The translations under genes and the position numbers were made by a program. The notes beneath the pieces are model-generated. The model was not told the DNA's origin. It worked only from the letters and a program-made list of their open reading frames with translations, and searched no databases. DNA of 64,000 nt from Hwanghaeella grinnelliae (GTDB taxonomy: Bacteria; Pseudomonadota; Alphaproteobacteria; UBA8366; Aestuariispiraceae). The stretch is from contig NZ_SADE01000001.1 in assembly GCF_004005845.1 (NCBI RefSeq), positions 1,054,001 to 1,118,000 on the forward strand, in the 5' to 3' direction. Shown piece by piece: positions 27,086 through 35,468 of the stretch. Every line of letters begins with the position of its first letter. Within the stretch, counting starts at the first letter, position 1.

Positions 27086-28084
27086 ATGACCCTTCCCGAT
27101 ACCGGCGACTTATCGATCAAGAATGTAACCAAGACCTTCGGGTCGACGACTGCGGTCGATCACGTAAACCTGGAAGTGCAACGAGGAGAGTTTTTGACGC
27201 TCCTCGGACCATCCGGTTCCGGAAAAACGACTTTGCTGATGATGATCGCGGGATTTGAGGACGCGTCATCCGGTGATATCGCGTTGGACGGCGCGTCGAT
27301 CCTAAATGTTCCGGCGGAAAAGCGGAATTTCGGCATGGTCTTTCAGGGCTATGCCCTGTTCCCGCATATGACCGTCCGCCGCAATATTTCCTATCCCCTT
27401 GACGTTAGAAAGCGCCCGAAATCTGAAATTGAAAGTCGTGTCGAAGAGATGCTGGCGCTGGTCCAACTGGAAGGGTTTGGGGATCGTCTGCCGAAGCAAC
27501 TCTCTGGCGGGCAACAGCAGCGCGTTGCCCTTGCGCGTGCGCTATGCTTCGCGCCGCCCGTTTTATTGTTGGATGAGCCGCTTGGCGCCCTGGACAAAAA
27601 ATTGCGGATTGAGGTTCAGGCTCAGCTTAAGGCGATCCATGATCGCGTCGGTACGACCTTCCTCTACGTCACGCACGACCAGGAAGAAGCGCTTTCGATG
27701 TCCGACCGGATCGTGATCATGCGTGACGGCAAGATCGAGCAGGTCGGTACGCCAAACGAGTTGTACGAAAAGCCGCGCACCGTCTTTGCGGCGGACTTCC
27801 TTGGAAAAAGCAACTTCCTGGAGCGGTCGGAAGCGACCTATGCCTTGCGTCCGGAGAAGATCGACGTGGCGCCGTCGGGCGACTTGCAGTGCGCCGTGTC
27901 GGTAACGGGAAAAATTCAAACCATCTCCTATTTCGGCGCTGTCCAGAAGCTGATGGTGATGCTCGATGACGGGAAATGCTTGGAGGTCGACGTCGATATT
28001 TGGCGGAACCGCAACGCGTTTTCGGTGGGCCAAGTTGTTGACTTGGGATGGACCGATGACGCCGTCACAAAACTAGAAGGTTAG
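27086..28084 (+). CDS. Polyamine-type ABC transporter ATP-binding protein (PotA-like)
   Basis: ATPase of a spermidine/putrescine-type importer, 332 residues. Walker A is GPSGSGKTT, the signature LSGGQQQRVALARAL, Walker B LLLDEPLGALD, with the D-loop KKLR and the switch His in YVTHDQEEAL. A TOBE domain occupies about the last 80 residues. The ATG at 27086 is preferred; an in-frame TTG at 27062 would overlap the BKACE gene. Seven bases separate it from the BKACE stop. Relatives transport polyamines, betaines, opines or mannopine. Confidence 0.92.
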   Translation: MTLPDTGDLSIKNVTKTFGSTTAVDHVNLEVQRGEFLTLLGPSGSGKTTLLMMIAGFEDASSGDIALDGASILNVPAEKRNFGMVFQGYALFPHMTVRRNISYPLDVRKRPKSEIESRVEEMLALVQLEGFGDRLPKQLSGGQQQRVALARALCFAPPVLLLDEPLGALDKKLRIEVQAQLKAIHDRVGTTFLYVTHDQEEALSMSDRIVIMRDGKIEQVGTPNELYEKPRTVFAADFLGKSNFLERSEATYALRPEKIDVAPSGDLQCAVSVTGKIQTISYFGAVQKLMVMLDDGKCLEVDVDIWRNRNAFSVGQVVDLGWTDDAVTKLEG

Positions 28085-28171
28085 AGTTTCTAGCAACTGG
28101 GAATGCTCCCTTGGTTAAGGGGGTCAAAATCAAAAGGGGCCGACTTTTACCGGTTTCTGTTTTTTGAACAT

Positions 28172-28177
28172 GGAGGG
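28172..28177 (+). promoter_or_regulatory. Ribosome-binding site deciding a GTG start
   Basis: GGAGGG lies seven bases before a GTG at 28185. The upstream in-frame TTG (28164) and ATG (28170) would place this site inside the coding region or leave them without any site, so GTG is the likely start of the binding-protein gene. Confidence 0.65.
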
Positions 28178-28184
28178 TTTTTCA

Positions 28185-29291
28185 GTGGATAAGCAGTTTT
28201 TAAAGGAATCCGTTCAACAAGGTGCGGTGGCGTTCAAGGCCGGAAAAATGGATAGGCGCGCGTTCCTGACGCTTTGTGCCATGGCCGGCGTCGCAGTATC
28301 CGCAGTCGCTCGCGGCGACGCACATGCCGCCGCAAACCAGATAATCCTGTGGAACTGGGGTGGATCATCCGAAGTGTGCCACGGCCAGTACATCGCCGAA
28401 CCATTCACGGAATCTACCGGGATCGGCGTCGGCTTCGATACGTCGGGTCCGCTTCAGGGCAAGATTAAGGCGATGGTCGACTCCGGCAGTGTCACGGCAG
28501 ACGTATGCGATGCCGATGCATTTGACGCGATCGCGCTCGGAGATTCAGGTCATCTCGAGCCCATCGATTACAGTGTTGTTGATAAGGCGAAGGTGCTGGA
28601 CGGGTTCGCCTGGGAATATGGCGTCTCGATCATATTCTACGGCTATGCCTTCATGTACGACACTGAGGCATATGGCGACAATCCGCCGAACTCATGGGCT
28701 GACTTTTTTAATACCGCGGAATTCCCTGGGAAACGCTCGCTGTACAAGTGGGCAAACGGCTCATTGGAAGGCGCGCTCTTAGCCGATGGTGTCAGCAAAG
28801 ACGCGCTGTATCCACTGGACCTCGATCGTGCCATTGCGAAGGTCAAGACGATCAAGGAAGACAGCCTTTATTGGGGATCCGGCTCGGAAGCGCATTCCAT
28901 GATCGTCAATGGCGAAGTCAGCATGGGGATGGTTTGGCAAAATCGCGGAAAAGCGATCGAGGACGACACGGACGGCAGGTACAAACTTGTCATGAACGAG
29001 GCGCTTGCAATGCCAGGTGCCTATATTGTGCCGCGCGGCAACCCGGCCGGCCGTGATGCGGTCATGAAGTTCATTCAAACGGCTCAAGACCCGAAAGCTC
29101 AACTTGGGTTGCTGGATTGCCTCGGTATGACGCCGACCAATCCCACCGCGTTCGGGATGATTCCGGAGGGACAGAAAGCCTACGCAATTACCTCCGCAAT
29201 GAATATCGACAAGGTCGTCTACAACGATCCGGTTTGGTGGGGTGCCAATTCCGAGAAAGCAGTGAACGCTTTCTTGGAAGCCATTAGCTGA
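28185..29291 (+). CDS. Polyamine-type substrate-binding protein (PotD-like), Tat signal
   Basis: Extracytoplasmic binding protein of the importer, 368 residues from the GTG chosen for its ribosome-binding site. After a polar n-region of about 24 residues comes KMDRRAFLTLCAMAGVAVSA, a twin-arginine signal (D-R-R-A-F-L) with cleavage near ARGDAHA-A. This points to export of the folded protein by Tat. The domain is the Pot/SBP_bac_8 type, starting NQIILWNWGGSSEVCHGQ and containing YGVSIIFYGYAFMYD. The ligand cannot be read off; a cationic amine or betaine would fit the family and the neighbouring enzymes. Confidence 0.88.
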   Translation: MDKQFLKESVQQGAVAFKAGKMDRRAFLTLCAMAGVAVSAVARGDAHAAANQIILWNWGGSSEVCHGQYIAEPFTESTGIGVGFDTSGPLQGKIKAMVDSGSVTADVCDADAFDAIALGDSGHLEPIDYSVVDKAKVLDGFAWEYGVSIIFYGYAFMYDTEAYGDNPPNSWADFFNTAEFPGKRSLYKWANGSLEGALLADGVSKDALYPLDLDRAIAKVKTIKEDSLYWGSGSEAHSMIVNGEVSMGMVWQNRGKAIEDDTDGRYKLVMNEALAMPGAYIVPRGNPAGRDAVMKFIQTAQDPKAQLGLLDCLGMTPTNPTAFGMIPEGQKAYAITSAMNIDKVVYNDPVWWGANSEKAVNAFLEAIS

Positions 29292-29305
29292 CGTCACTGC
29301 AATGC

Positions 29306-29338
29306 TCGGGGGTGAAACGGTTTCTGTTTCACCCCCGA
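29306..29338 (+). promoter_or_regulatory. Perfect intercistronic stem-loop after binding-protein gene
   Basis: A perfect 13-bp inverted repeat (TCGGGGGTGAAAC and GTTTCACCCCCGA) with a 7-base loop follows the binding-protein stop by 14 bp and precedes the first permease by 32 bp. It has no T-run. It probably protects the upstream mRNA or partly blocks read-through so that the binding protein is made in excess. Confidence 0.75.
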
Positions 29339-29370
29339 ATTGCCCATTCAGTCCAAATTGTGAGTGTTCT

Positions 29371-30213
29371 ATGACTTGGCGGCTTCCAATACACAGCGGA
29401 TGGTTGATGATATTGCCATTTTTGGCGGTCATCGCAGGATTCTATATCTATCCCATCGCTAATGTGCTGTGGCTCAGCGTGGTTGAACCGGAGCCGGGTC
29501 TGGGCAATTACGCGGCCTTGTTCGATACGGAATCGTTACGCCGAATTATTCTTACAACCATTCGTATTTGTGTTGTTACCACGTTCTTCAGTGTTCTGTT
29601 CGGATACACGATCGCCTATGCCATGGTTCATATGGATCAGCGTAAGCAGAACCTGATGCTTGCCCTCGTTTTGGTCTCGTTTTGGATTTCCATCCTAGTC
29701 CGTACATTTTCTTGGCTAATGTTGCTTGGGCATAACGGGCTGCTCAATAATGGTTTGCAGGCCATTGGTGTGATCAATGAACCGATCGCCTTCGTCAGGA
29801 ACGAGTTGGGGGTCCTGATCGGCATGATCCACTACATGATTCCATACGCTGTTCTGCCGCTTTTGGTGAATATGCGGAATCTGGACATGCGGGTCATGCG
29901 CGCCTCTCAGAACCTTGGCGCAACGGGAACGCAAACCTTCCTGCGTGTCTATTTGCCGATGACGATTCCAGGTATCGTCGCGTCCACGATTCTTGTTTTC
30001 ATCCTAAGCCTCGGGTTCTACGTCACGCCGGCAATTCTCGGCGGCGGCAAAGTGCTGATGATCGCCGAGTACATTTCGGTTCAGATTCTGATCACGCTGA
30101 AATGGGGTACGGCTGCCATGCTGGCGACGCTCATGCTGTTTGGTGTCTTGGGCATGTTGTACGTGATGTCGCGTTTCATGAAGCTTTCCGCAGTGTTTGG
30201 GGGAGGACGGTAA
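29371..30213 (+). CDS. Polyamine-type ABC permease (PotB-like)
   Basis: Inner-membrane permease of 280 residues. The start is the ATG at 29371, after the stem-loop; an upstream in-frame ATG at 29302 would put the hairpin inside the gene and adds no conserved sequence. Hydrophobic segments run from WLMILPFLAVIAGFYIYPIA onward (six helices), and the coupling motif is MRASQNLGATGTQTFLRVYLP at about residues 177-198. The stop overlaps the next start by one base (TAATG). Confidence 0.9.
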   Translation: MTWRLPIHSGWLMILPFLAVIAGFYIYPIANVLWLSVVEPEPGLGNYAALFDTESLRRIILTTIRICVVTTFFSVLFGYTIAYAMVHMDQRKQNLMLALVLVSFWISILVRTFSWLMLLGHNGLLNNGLQAIGVINEPIAFVRNELGVLIGMIHYMIPYAVLPLLVNMRNLDMRVMRASQNLGATGTQTFLRVYLPMTIPGIVASTILVFILSLGFYVTPAILGGGKVLMIAEYISVQILITLKWGTAAMLATLMLFGVLGMLYVMSRFMKLSAVFGGGR

Positions 30214-31007
30214 TGCGTCGAAAGTCCTTTGCCGACCGTATCCGCACCTGTGCCGTATGGTCGCTCCTTATGTTTCTCGTGCTCCCGGCCCTTGTCGCTA
30301 TTCCGGTCTCTTTAACGCCTAAACGGTTTCTCTCATTCCCCTCGAGTGAGTTGTCGTTGAGGCATTTCGAGACGCTGATCAATAGCAGCCAATGGATATC
30401 CAGTTTCTTCCAGAGTGCCACGATCGCTGGAGCAACCGCGCTGCTTTCCACCATTTTCGGCACGTTGTGTGCGGTCGGATTGTGGCGGGTTTCTTCAAAG
30501 ATGGGGGAGACGGTGCGGGCCTTTCTTCTGCTGCCGCTGATCATCCCGCAGATCATTTCGGCGATGGCATTTTACCATCTCTGGATTCCTCTAGGAATAT
30601 TGGACAGTTATCCGGGATTGATCCTTGCCCACACCATCCTGGCGACCCCGATGGTCTTGATAACCGTCAGCGCGTCCCTGGCAAATTTTGACCCAAAGTT
30701 GGAGCAAGCCTCCCGCAACCTGGGTGCATCCACCATGACCACCCTATGGATGGTCATTCTACCGTCGATCAAACCCGGCGTTTGGGCAGGGGCCCTGTTT
30801 GCCTTCATCCTGTCTTGGGATGAGATCGTCGTCACGCTCTTCATTTCACGCTTCTCGGTCTACACGCTGCCGAGACGGATGTGGAACGGCATTCGCGAAA
30901 ACACGGATCCAACGGTCGCATCCGCGGCGGTTGTCCTGATTGTTCTGACCGCACTGGCCTTTGTCTCGTATGAACTGATCATCCGCAAACGCCAGAGATC
31001 TGCTTGA
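30213..31007 (+). CDS. Polyamine-type ABC permease (PotC-like)
   Basis: Second permease, 264 residues, starting at the ATG that shares one base with the previous stop. It opens with a basic stretch MRRKSFADRIRT and a long first helix, and the coupling loop reads EQASRNLGASTMTTLWMVIL at about residues 163-182. The C terminus is ELIIRKRQRSA. It is followed after 19 bp by the acyl-CoA dehydrogenase gene, so transport and catabolic genes are in one transcription unit. Confidence 0.9.
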   Translation: MRRKSFADRIRTCAVWSLLMFLVLPALVAIPVSLTPKRFLSFPSSELSLRHFETLINSSQWISSFFQSATIAGATALLSTIFGTLCAVGLWRVSSKMGETVRAFLLLPLIIPQIISAMAFYHLWIPLGILDSYPGLILAHTILATPMVLITVSASLANFDPKLEQASRNLGASTMTTLWMVILPSIKPGVWAGALFAFILSWDEIVVTLFISRFSVYTLPRRMWNGIRENTDPTVASAAVVLIVLTALAFVSYELIIRKRQRSA

Positions 31008-31026
31008 TACAAACTCGGAGAGAGAT

Positions 31027-32187
31027 GTGGAATATCAAATTTCCCATGAAAATGAGCTTGTCCTGAACACGGTGCGCGCCTTCATGGAAGAAGAGCTGCT
31101 GCCGCATGAGGAAGAGGTGGACCGGCTTGGCGAGGTCCCCGAAGACTTGGGTCGGCAAATCGAAGCCCGTGCAAAGGAAGTGGGTCTGTTTGCTGCCAAT
31201 CTACCGGAAGACGTCGGCGGTGGCGGTCTGAATTATTCAGCCATGGCCCTCGTGGAACGCGAATACGGCAAGACGTCTCACGCGTTGCATTCCTGGATCG
31301 CCAGACCGACAGAGATTCTGCTCGCCTGTGACGATGCGCAGAGGGAAGAATACCTGGCGCCGTGTGTTTCCGGCGAGAAGCGCGAGTTGTTCGCCCTGAC
31401 GGAGCCTGAGGCGGGTTCCGATGTTATGGGAATGAAGTCGACGGCGCGAAAGGATGGCGACGATTGGATTCTGAACGGGTCTAAACACTTCATTTCCGGC
31501 CCCTGTATGCCCGACTTCGCCATCGTTTTCGCGGCAACAGGTGTCGATGAAACCCCGCGGGGACCGCGCAAGCGTGTGACCGCATTTCTTGTCGATGTGG
31601 GGTTGCCCGGGTTTGATATCCAAGAAGGCAACAAATGCGTCAGTTACCGCGGATACAAGACCTATCAACTCGCATTCGATGACGTCCGCATTGGGCCCGA
31701 CAAAATGCTGGGGGTAGAGGGACGTGGTCTGGAACTCGCCGGCAAATGGCTCGGCATGGGAAGAATCTGGGTCGGTGCGACCTGTTGCGGTAAGGCGGAA
31801 CGTTTGTTGGAAATGGCAACGGATTGGGCCGCTAGCCGCAAACAGTTCGGCAAGCCGATTGGGCAGTTCCAGGCGACGGGTTTTCGGTTGGCCGACATGA
31901 CAATGGGATTGCGGGCGGCGGACCTGATGGTCACCGATGCCGTTCAACGTGCCGATGCCGGTGCGTTGCGTGACGAAGACGCAGCGATGGTAAAGGTGTT
32001 CTGCTCGGAAATGCTCAATCGCGTAGCGGACGATACAGTGCAGATTTTCGGCGGGATGGGCTTGATGGAAGAACTGCCCGTTCAGCGGCTATGGCGCGAT
32101 TCCCGTTTGGAACGAATCTGGGATGGCACATCGGAAATCCAGCGCCACATTATTACGCGGAGCATCTTGAGGCCTCTGGGCGCATGA
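31027..32187 (+). CDS. Acyl-CoA dehydrogenase
   Basis: A 386-residue FAD-dependent acyl-CoA dehydrogenase of ordinary length. It starts with GTG preceded by GGAGAGAG. Motifs are FALTEPEAGSDVMGMKSTAR (FAD/substrate contact), GSKHFISG, the flavin-binding RKQFGKPIGQFQATGFRLADM, FGGMGLMEELPVQRLWRD, and the C-terminal RIWDGTSEIQR. The catalytic Glu position should be the E of RIWDGTSEIQR or on helix G, depending on subgroup. CaiA and gamma-butyrobetainyl-CoA dehydrogenases are family members. It overlaps the next gene as ATGA and likely acts on the CoA ester that the synthetase makes. Confidence 0.92.
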   Translation: MEYQISHENELVLNTVRAFMEEELLPHEEEVDRLGEVPEDLGRQIEARAKEVGLFAANLPEDVGGGGLNYSAMALVEREYGKTSHALHSWIARPTEILLACDDAQREEYLAPCVSGEKRELFALTEPEAGSDVMGMKSTARKDGDDWILNGSKHFISGPCMPDFAIVFAATGVDETPRGPRKRVTAFLVDVGLPGFDIQEGNKCVSYRGYKTYQLAFDDVRIGPDKMLGVEGRGLELAGKWLGMGRIWVGATCCGKAERLLEMATDWAASRKQFGKPIGQFQATGFRLADMTMGLRAADLMVTDAVQRADAGALRDEDAAMVKVFCSEMLNRVADDTVQIFGGMGLMEELPVQRLWRDSRLERIWDGTSEIQRHIITRSILRPLGA

Positions 32188-34286
32188 CACCTGCGCAGAC
32201 CCGGAATTTTAAACGCCTTTTGAATCCTCGCCATATTGCTTTCATCGGTGGAGCGGATGCATCCGTCGCCCTCAATGAGGCACGCCGTATCGGATTCTCG
32301 GGTCAGTTCTGGCCGGTCAATCCAAGAAGAGATAATCTTTTGGGCATTCCGTGCTACGCAAAGCTGGCGGATTTGCCCGAGGCACCGGACGCGGCTTATG
32401 TCGCGATCCCGTCTCATGCGGCGGTTGAAGCGGTCGCGGAATTGAACCGAATGGGGGGCGGTGGAGTCGTATGCTATAGCGCGGGTTTCAAAGAAACCGG
32501 CGGCGCGGGCGTCGACTTGGAGAAGGCCCTGGTCGAGGCGGCTGGCGACATGGCGTTGATAGGGCCGAATTGCTATGGCGTCATCAACTATCCGGACCGG
32601 GTGGCTCTGTGGCCTTTTGCCCATGGCGGTGGTTCACCGGGGTATGGGGCGGCGATAATCACGCAAAGCGGAATGCTCTCCTCCGACATAACGATGTGTC
32701 AGCGTTCGCTTCCACTGACCTATATGGTTTCCGCGGGCAACCAGGCCGCCCTTGGGTTGGAGGATTTCGTTGAAGTTCTTAGTGAGGATCCACGGGTTCG
32801 GGCAATCGGCCTGCATATTGAAGGTATATCGAGTATCCCTCGTTTCGAGGAAGTCGCGATCAAGGCAGCCCGGTTGGAAAAACCCATCGTCGCTCTTCGT
32901 ACCGGGACCTCGGCGATCGGCGGCAGTTTGACTGTAAGCCATACAGGGTCATTGTCCGGCGAGAACGAGCTTTTCTATGCCCTGTTTGAGCGGCTTAATA
33001 TCATTGCCGTGCAGTCGCCGGTTCAATTTCTGGAAACTCTGAAGTTCCTTACTGTCGCTGGGGCACCGAAAGGGCGCAGGTTGGCCGGCTTCACCTGTTC
33101 CGGCGGCGGCGCCACGATGCTAGCGGACCGCGCGGAATCGATCGGGGTAGACTTTCCGGCATTCGATGGGGATCTGGCGGTGCGCCTGAAGGAATTGTTG
33201 CCGCCGGTTGCAACTGTTTCAAACCCACTCGACTACACGACCCCGATTTGGGGGCAGCCGGAATATACACGGCCCGTTTTCGAGGCTGCTATTGGCACGG
33301 ACAGGGTGGACGCCGCGCTGTTGGTGCAAGACTATCCCGCAGAGGGGTTGGATGAATCTAAGCAATCCTATTTGAACGACGCCCAAGCCTTTATCGCGGC
33401 AACACGGACTTCCGCGATACCGTCTGCGATCTGTTCGACTTTTCCTGAAAACATCGATCGTGAGACCAGGGATTTTCTCATCGCGGAAGGGATAGCGCCG
33501 ATCCAAGGTATCCATGAGGCTTTAGAAGCGATCGATGGTGCTACCGCATGGGCGTTGGGGCTGCCTTCCGTACCCGACAAACCTCGGCAAGAACCGCTTC
33601 CGTTACCTGCCGGGGCGGTTGTGACTGTCTTGGACGAAGCGGAAGGAAAACGGCGCCTTCGGGACGCCGGACTGCCGGTGCCCAGTGGCTTTTGTGTAGA
33701 GGGGTATGAGGTTCATTCTGCAGCAGAAAGAATTGGCTACCCGGTGGTGCTCAAGATGATGGGGCCAATGCTTCAGCACAAGAGCGATGTCGGTGCCGTT
33801 GCCTTACATTTGGAGAATGGGCAGGACCTGTCGAACGCGCTGATCCAAATGCGCAAAGAGGTTGCCGCTTGTAATCCCGAAGCGGTAACGGACCGTTTTC
33901 TTGTCGAAGCGATGGGACCCAAACCGGTCGCGGAGGTGATTGTCGGCATTCGCCGTGACGCACAGTTCGGATTGGCTCTAACTTTGGGTTCCGGCGGTGT
34001 CCTTACCGAATTGATTGGCGATGTGGTGACCCTGTTGCTTCCTTGTTTACGCACGGATCTGGAACGCTCCCTCGAGAAACTGAAAGTCCATCGTATCATC
34101 CAGGGATATCGAGGCGGGAGAAAAGGGTCGGTCGACGCCATCGTGACGACATTGGAAACACTGTGTAGCTTTGCACTTGACCATGCGGACACGATTACGG
34201 AAATCGAGGTAAATCCACTCTTTGTATACGAAGACAGGGTGGTTATCGTCGACGTGCTCATGCAAAGCATCGACGGTGGGCGATGA
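32184..34286 (+). CDS. ADP-forming acyl-CoA synthetase (acetate-CoA ligase family)
   Basis: A 700-residue ADP-forming acyl-CoA synthetase. In order it shows a CoA-binding Rossmann domain (NPRHIAFIGGADASVALNEA), a succinyl-CoA-ligase-like domain (IGPNCYGVINYPD, then SQSGMLSSDITMCQRSLPLT), and a C-terminal ATP-grasp domain (GYPVVLKMMGPMLQHKSDVG, then VIVGIRRDAQFGLALTLGSGG). It would activate a carboxylic acid with CoA and ATP. The ATG overlaps the stop of the dehydrogenase gene and its own stop overlaps the next start (both ATGA). Pimeloyl-, feruloyl- and citrulline-type acids are used by relatives; here a betaine or branched acid is possible. Confidence 0.9.
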   Translation: MTPAQTRNFKRLLNPRHIAFIGGADASVALNEARRIGFSGQFWPVNPRRDNLLGIPCYAKLADLPEAPDAAYVAIPSHAAVEAVAELNRMGGGGVVCYSAGFKETGGAGVDLEKALVEAAGDMALIGPNCYGVINYPDRVALWPFAHGGGSPGYGAAIITQSGMLSSDITMCQRSLPLTYMVSAGNQAALGLEDFVEVLSEDPRVRAIGLHIEGISSIPRFEEVAIKAARLEKPIVALRTGTSAIGGSLTVSHTGSLSGENELFYALFERLNIIAVQSPVQFLETLKFLTVAGAPKGRRLAGFTCSGGGATMLADRAESIGVDFPAFDGDLAVRLKELLPPVATVSNPLDYTTPIWGQPEYTRPVFEAAIGTDRVDAALLVQDYPAEGLDESKQSYLNDAQAFIAATRTSAIPSAICSTFPENIDRETRDFLIAEGIAPIQGIHEALEAIDGATAWALGLPSVPDKPRQEPLPLPAGAVVTVLDEAEGKRRLRDAGLPVPSGFCVEGYEVHSAAERIGYPVVLKMMGPMLQHKSDVGAVALHLENGQDLSNALIQMRKEVAACNPEAVTDRFLVEAMGPKPVAEVIVGIRRDAQFGLALTLGSGGVLTELIGDVVTLLLPCLRTDLERSLEKLKVHRIIQGYRGGRKGSVDAIVTTLETLCSFALDHADTITEIEVNPLFVYEDRVVIVDVLMQSIDGGR

Positions 34287-35428
34287 CGGGGCTGGAAACA
34301 TTTCCCAATCCGGATCTGGTAGTCGGCGACGACCACAAACAGCAATGGATGCGCGCGGCCTTCAGGCGCAATGGGTTTCACAATGCGGATCGCCTTTTCA
34401 GGCGTGCGCGCAGTTTTCGTGCCGCCCGCGTCCTCGCCCTTGAAGAATCCTATTGCCCTAAGCTTATGGGTTTGGATGCGACGCGTCGGCTTTCAGAGCA
34501 GCCATATCTTTCCGCATTGGTCGTCGCACGCGGCAACGAAATCTTACTCGAGGTGCGCGCACCCGACTTCCCCGTATCGCAAACACACTCCATACAATCT
34601 GTCACGAAATTGCACATACATCTGATGGTCGGATGGTTGATAGCGGAAGGTCGCATCGATCCCACCTTGCCGGTGTCGCGTGTTCTGCCTGACATTGGCG
34701 ATGGTTATCGCCATGTCACGGTCCAGGACTTGCTGGACATGCAGGTGGTGAATGATTTTTCCGAGGATTACAGCGACCCCAATGCCGATTGTTATCGGGA
34801 AGAAGTCGCCCTTGGATGGCGTCTGCCGCCGCAGGGGGAGAGCGAGTCCGGCCTGTCGGATTTCGCCCATGGGATCGGTGGGGCGGGCGTGAGAGCCGGT
34901 GACGGTGTTGTCCATTACAAATCGGTGAACACCGATGTCTTAACGCTGATTTGCTCACAAGTGTCGCCGGTCCCCTTGGAACAATTGATAGAGGCTGTCG
35001 TATCCGCCGCTGGTTATGAGGGAGCTTTTCATATCAGTATCAGCCCGGATGGGTATCCAGCCTTTTCTGGGGGCGGTTGTCTCACCGCCCGGGATGCGGT
35101 TCGGCTTGGATTGTTGTTCGCCCGATGGGGCGCTGGACCGGATGGATCTACGATGTTCAATGGAGCCTTCCTGAGGAAAAGCATCGAACGATCCGCCCCG
35201 CGTTTCAAACCGCCGCGACAGCACGTCCGATATTCGAACCATCTGATGACCAACGGTGTTTGGGTTGGTCATGCGGGGTACGGCGGCCAATTTGTCATGG
35301 CTGATCCTAACCGCGGCGTAGCAGCGGCCTTTCTAAGTGTCCTGGACAATGAGTCCGGATATGACGAACGGTACATGGAAAACGTGGTGCGAGATCTCGA
35401 TACAGTGATATCCAGCGTCGGCGCCTAG
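34283..35428 (+). CDS. Serine hydrolase of the beta-lactamase / 6-aminohexanoate-dimer hydrolase fold
   Basis: A 381-residue penicillin-binding-protein-like hydrolase. The Ser-x-x-Lys motif is SVTK at about residues 107-110 (SIQSVTKLHIH), the Tyr-x-Ser/Asn counterpart is VHYKSVNTD, and the third box is around WVGHAGYGGQFVMAD. No signal peptide is seen, so it is probably cytoplasmic and acts on an imported amide or ester, as NylB-type and EstB-type enzymes do, and not on cell wall. Its ATG overlaps the acyl-CoA synthetase stop, which ties it to the catabolic operon: it may release the acid that the ligase activates. Confidence 0.83.
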   Translation: MTGLETFPNPDLVVGDDHKQQWMRAAFRRNGFHNADRLFRRARSFRAARVLALEESYCPKLMGLDATRRLSEQPYLSALVVARGNEILLEVRAPDFPVSQTHSIQSVTKLHIHLMVGWLIAEGRIDPTLPVSRVLPDIGDGYRHVTVQDLLDMQVVNDFSEDYSDPNADCYREEVALGWRLPPQGESESGLSDFAHGIGGAGVRAGDGVVHYKSVNTDVLTLICSQVSPVPLEQLIEAVVSAAGYEGAFHISISPDGYPAFSGGGCLTARDAVRLGLLFARWGAGPDGSTMFNGAFLRKSIERSAPRFKPPRQHVRYSNHLMTNGVWVGHAGYGGQFVMADPNRGVAAAFLSVLDNESGYDERYMENVVRDLDTVISSVGA

Positions 35429-35468
35429 CCGCGTTGAGACACTTGGCCGGGAACCTTTGCGAAGAAAC

